Shown here one piece after another: positions 23,682 through 25,917 of a stretch of DNA of 25,917 nt. The translations under genes were made by a program, and so were the position numbers. The DNA is taken from assembly GCA_041618535.1 (NCBI GenBank), contig JBFKFP010000021.1, forward strand, positions 1 through 25,917, written 5' to 3'. The notes below the pieces were generated by a model. It searched no databases. It worked only from the letters and a program-made list of their open reading frames with translations, and was not told the DNA's origin. Each line of letters begins with the position of its first letter. Within the stretch, counting starts at the first letter, position 1. The stretch comes from SHLJ01 sp041618535 (lineage in GTDB: Bacteria; Bacteroidota; Bacteroidia; Flavobacteriales; Flavobacteriaceae).

Positions 23682-25373
23682 TTAAAAGGTTGCATTCAAA
23701 CTGATGTGGATTTTTGAATTGGCCAATTTGAAATTCTGATTATCGAATTTTCCATTGGCATAATTGAATCGGAACAAGCCTGCTCGGGTTATTAATCCGA
23801 ATCCAAACCCATATCCGAATAATTTTCCATTCGATTTGATCAAATCGTTCTCAAAATATGCTGCATCAATAATAGTGTGTACATAAATGGTGCTGCTCAA
23901 TTGATATCGGTATTCTGTATTCAACACTCCAAAAAGACTCGCCACCAATGTGTTCTCCTCAAACCCTCTTATGTTGTTGATCCCCCCAAAGCGGAGCAGC
24001 TCATTATCGAAGTAATCATCCGAGATCAGCCCTGAGGACTGTAGCCTTAAAAAGATGCTGTTCCTCTCATTCAGCGACAGGATCTTGGAAACATTAAGTT
24101 GATAGCGCTGCTGGTTGACATCGCTGCTGTCATTTCTTCTGCTTCCTAATCCGATTCCGGCTTCAAGGCTGAAAGGAATTGGAAATAACAAGGAAGATCG
24201 GTTTGTTGTGAACTTCTGATATTTGAGATTAACAAATGTGGATCTCAGATCTTCTATGTCTTCTCTGCCACTGTTCAGCAGGTCATTGGATTGTATTGCA
24301 CTAATGCCGGCAGAAATGTTCTGATTGGGACTTAGGGCATAGAATAGGTCTGCTGACTGGCTGACTGTTGTAAACGTGGTGTCCTTTTTAAAGATGTTCA
24401 GATTTAGATCTATTCCCAATGGCGAACCGAATAAGTAAGGAAGCTGAGAGCGGATATTCAGGGTTTGCTGATCATTTTCATCACTCTTATAGTTGAGCTG
24501 AAGTGTTTCACCAAAATTGAGACTGTTGATGAGGTTTAGATTCAGGTAGCCGTCAAATTCCAGTTTGTTTGTCTGCTCGTTGTTCCCAAAACCGAGGAAA
24601 CCGTCAAAACTGTTGCTCTTCGTTTTCTCAAGATAGAAATACAAGGTGGTGGAATCTGCAGTGAATAAAGTTTCGGGCGGTCGTTGCTGATTGGCAAACC
24701 TCAAGTTATTAAGTTCCTCCGACTTTCTCCTTATGGCATCAAGGTCGTAAGTACTGCCTGTCCTGATCCGAAGCAGGTGCTTTAGAAATGACTTCGGGAA
24801 TTTCTCATAACCCCGGATCACTAATTTATCTATTCGTCGAGATCTCTTTTTTCTGATCACCAGGTCTGCCTGAAGATTTTTGTCATCCCTCTTCCTGATA
24901 TCTATGAGCTGAAGTTCAAGAAAAGGTTGTCCGCGATTAGCCAGTTTTCGATTTAGGCCGTTTAACCTTGTTTCGATATTCTGAATTTTGCTCAGGATAT
25001 ATTCATCGGTGACATCTTCAAAATATGGTTCAAAATCATCTCGATTTAAACCGGTATTTAAGTAGTATATATATATGGTGTCAAAACGTCTGTTTAAATC
25101 GACCCTTGCTGAATAAGTTGAATCATTGATTTTAAGAACTGAACCTATACGGTTTTCGATAAACCCCATTCGGTTCAACACACCTGCCAGGCTATCAAGT
25201 TCACGGTCCATGCTCAACCTGTCGTCAAAAACCGATTTGATCCCGATCGAGTCAAGGACGAGTTCCGATCTTTCATCGCTTGCAGAAATCTTGAGATAAA
25301 GCCGCTGAGCTTCCGCCTTTTCAGGTAAGAGAGCACAAATTATCAGCAGAAGGAAAAACGATCGAAAATTCAA
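23682..25373 (-). CDS. Omp85-superfamily outer-membrane protein (BamA/TamA/FhaC-like)
   Basis: With a TTG start at 25373 the protein has 563 residues: a signal peptide (NFRSFFLLLIICALLPEKAEAQ), a POTRA-containing periplasmic part, and a C-terminal surface-antigen barrel. The clearest POTRA piece is RIDKLVIRGYEKFPKSFLKH (181-200), followed by GSTYDLDAIRRKSEELNNL. The Omp85 signature loop is NNIRGFEEN (IRGF at 468-471). The barrel ends with the usual terminal phenylalanine (ISLNATF). There is no ATG ahead of the signal peptide in this frame. The longer in-frame TTG at 25433 overlaps a candidate -7 box and would add 20 residues before the signal, so 25373 fits better. Omp85 proteins insert or secrete other proteins at the outer membrane; this one is shorter than BamA, and its clients are unknown. 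It diverges from rpsL. Confidence 0.82.
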   Translation of the reverse strand: MNFRSFFLLLIICALLPEKAEAQRLYLKISASDERSELVLDSIGIKSVFDDRLSMDRELDSLAGVLNRMGFIENRIGSVLKINDSTYSARVDLNRRFDTIYIYYLNTGLNRDDFEPYFEDVTDEYILSKIQNIETRLNGLNRKLANRGQPFLELQLIDIRKRDDKNLQADLVIRKKRSRRIDKLVIRGYEKFPKSFLKHLLRIRTGSTYDLDAIRRKSEELNNLRFANQQRPPETLFTADSTTLYFYLEKTKSNSFDGFLGFGNNEQTNKLEFDGYLNLNLINSLNFGETLQLNYKSDENDQQTLNIRSQLPYLFGSPLGIDLNLNIFKKDTTFTTVSQSADLFYALSPNQNISAGISAIQSNDLLNSGREDIEDLRSTFVNLKYQKFTTNRSSLLFPIPFSLEAGIGLGSRRNDSSDVNQQRYQLNVSKILSLNERNSIFLRLQSSGLISDDYFDNELLRFGGINNIRGFEENTLVASLFGVLNTEYRYQLSSTIYVHTIIDAAYFENDLIKSNGKLFGYGFGFGLITRAGLFRFNYANGKFDNQNFKLANSKIHISLNATF

Positions 25374-25430
25374 AATAGATTCCGTATTACAATTAAAGCT
25401 AACGCAAATAAAATCGAATTCATGCTTATG

Positions 25431-25438
25431 CAAAATTA
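25431..25438 (-). promoter_or_regulatory. -7 box for the Omp85-family gene
   Basis: The minus strand at 25438-25431 reads TAATTTTG, an exact TAnnTTTG match, giving a leader of roughly 50 nucleotides before the TTG start at 25373. No TTG at standard -33 spacing is visible. It lies in the divergent gap shared with rpsL. Confidence 0.4.
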
Positions 25439-25473
25439 AAATTCAAAATCGGCCCATTTTTAAGGGTCAGCAA

Positions 25474-25504
25474 TTTGAATTATTCATTTTAATTTCTACC
25501 TTTG
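25474..25504 (+). promoter_or_regulatory. Promoter of rpsL
   Basis: TTTG at 25474-25477 and TACCTTTG at 25497-25504 match the flavobacterial -33 and -7 elements exactly, with a 19-base spacer. This is the best promoter in the window, as expected for a ribosomal-protein operon. The start codon lies 44 bases downstream of the box, leaving an A/T-rich leader. Confidence 0.8.
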
Positions 25505-25548
25505 CAGCCCTCAAAGAAGAGGGTTTTAAAATATTTTAGAGAAATTTT

Positions 25549-25917
25549 ATGCCAACAATTTCACAATTAGTACGAAAAGGAAGAGCCAAAATAACCAAGA
25601 AGAGCAAATCGGCTGCTTTGGATTCGTGCCCTCAGCGAAGGGGTGTTTGTACACGTGTGTACACCACTACGCCTAAAAAACCGAACTCCGCTATGAGAAA
25701 AGTAGCGAGGGTAAGGTTGACTAACGGCAACGAGGTGAACGCATACATCCCCGGTGAAGGTCACAACCTCCAGGAGCACTCGATAGTATTGGTTAGAGGT
25801 GGAAGGGTGAAAGACTTGCCAGGTGTTCGATATCATATCGTTCGTGGAGCACTCGATACAGCCGGTGTTGAGGGACGCACGCAGCGCAGATCGAAATATG
25901 GCGCTAAACGCCCTAAG
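25549..25917 (+). CDS. rpsL: 30S ribosomal protein S12 (3' end cut by window)
   Basis: Reading from ATG 25549 gives 123 codons to the last base of the window with no stop, so only the final one or few codons are missing. The product is unmistakably S12: PTISQLVRKGR at the start, RRGVCTRVYTTTPKKPNSAM (30-49), VRLTNGNEVNAYIPGEGHN, then RGGRVKDLPGVRYHIVRG and a basic tail ending GAKRPK. S12 sits at the decoding centre of the small subunit. The lysines at 43 and 88, where streptomycin-resistance changes usually occur, are both wild-type, and Asp89, the usual methylthiolation site, is present. rpsG and fusA would be expected just beyond the window. Confidence 0.97.
   Translation, partial: MPTISQLVRKGRAKITKKSKSAALDSCPQRRGVCTRVYTTTPKKPNSAMRKVARVRLTNGNEVNAYIPGEGHNLQEHSIVLVRGGRVKDLPGVRYHIVRGALDTAGVEGRTQRRSKYGAKRPK

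Noticed and set aside
20257..23693. The 10-mer AAAAGGTTGC occurring both in the SusC-SusD gap and at the end of the Omp85-family gene
   Set aside because: Two copies of a 10-mer with no shared flanks, one of them across a stop codon, are expected by chance; no repeat element is implied.
25508..25527. CCCTC-AAAGAA-GAGGG stem followed by four T before rpsL, resembling an attenuator
   Set aside because: The transcription start expected 6-8 bases after the -7 box falls within the left arm, so the hairpin would not be fully transcribed; the stem is short and the T-run weak.

Overview
The window looks like chromosomal DNA from a marine-type member of Flavobacteriia (Bacteroidota), with moderate G+C. 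Three things point there: SusC/SusD outer-membrane proteins, several flavobacterial -7 promoter boxes (TAnnTTTG) close upstream of start codons with few Shine-Dalgarno sites, and a protein set (Mpl, RarA, an FG-GAP/UnbV lipoprotein, a DUF7033 deacetylase-like protein) typical of the class. The genus cannot be fixed from the sequence. Coding density is very high. No stretch over 300 bases lacks a gene; the largest gaps are 25374-25548, 17352-17488 and 23562-23681. I see no tRNA, rRNA, insertion sequence, CRISPR array or prophage.

Layout. (1) 45-5140 (+) is a four-gene unit: a TetR-type regulator, an ABC exporter half, an HlyD-type adaptor and a TolC-type outer-membrane channel. It sits behind a 17-bp palindrome that runs into the -7 box. 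Its ABC ATPase domain keeps Walker A but has lost most other catalytic motifs. (2) 5184-6539 (+) is the peptidoglycan-recycling ligase Mpl with its own promoter. (3) 7578-6520 (-) is a DUF1569/DinB-like protein followed by a PaiB-like FMN-binding protein. (4) 7615-11183 (+) holds radC, a DUF7033 deacetylase-like protein with diverged catalytic positions, a YjjG-type nucleotidase, and a secreted protein of unknown function behind its own promoter. (5) rarA (-) and a rhomboid protease (+) are divergent. (6) 17351-13275 (-) is a large FG-GAP/ASPIC-UnbV lipoprotein followed 3 bp later by rlmB. (7) 23561-17489 (-) is a SusC-SusD-lipoprotein operon ending in a clear intrinsic terminator. (8) An Omp85-family protein (-) diverges from rpsL (+), which is cut by the window end.

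How the parts relate. The first unit is a complete inner-membrane-to-outside export path with a local repressor candidate, but no substrate gene is visible. The SusC/SusD pair with its third lipoprotein should import an unidentified nutrient through TonB. The neighbouring FG-GAP/UnbV lipoprotein may belong to the same cell-surface function, although a terminator separates the two units. Most remaining genes are housekeeping: cell-wall recycling, replication-fork maintenance, 23S rRNA methylation, nucleotide clean-up, outer-membrane assembly and translation. Three convergent gene pairs overlap at their 3' ends (20, 7 and 4 bp) with no intrinsic terminator visible between them.
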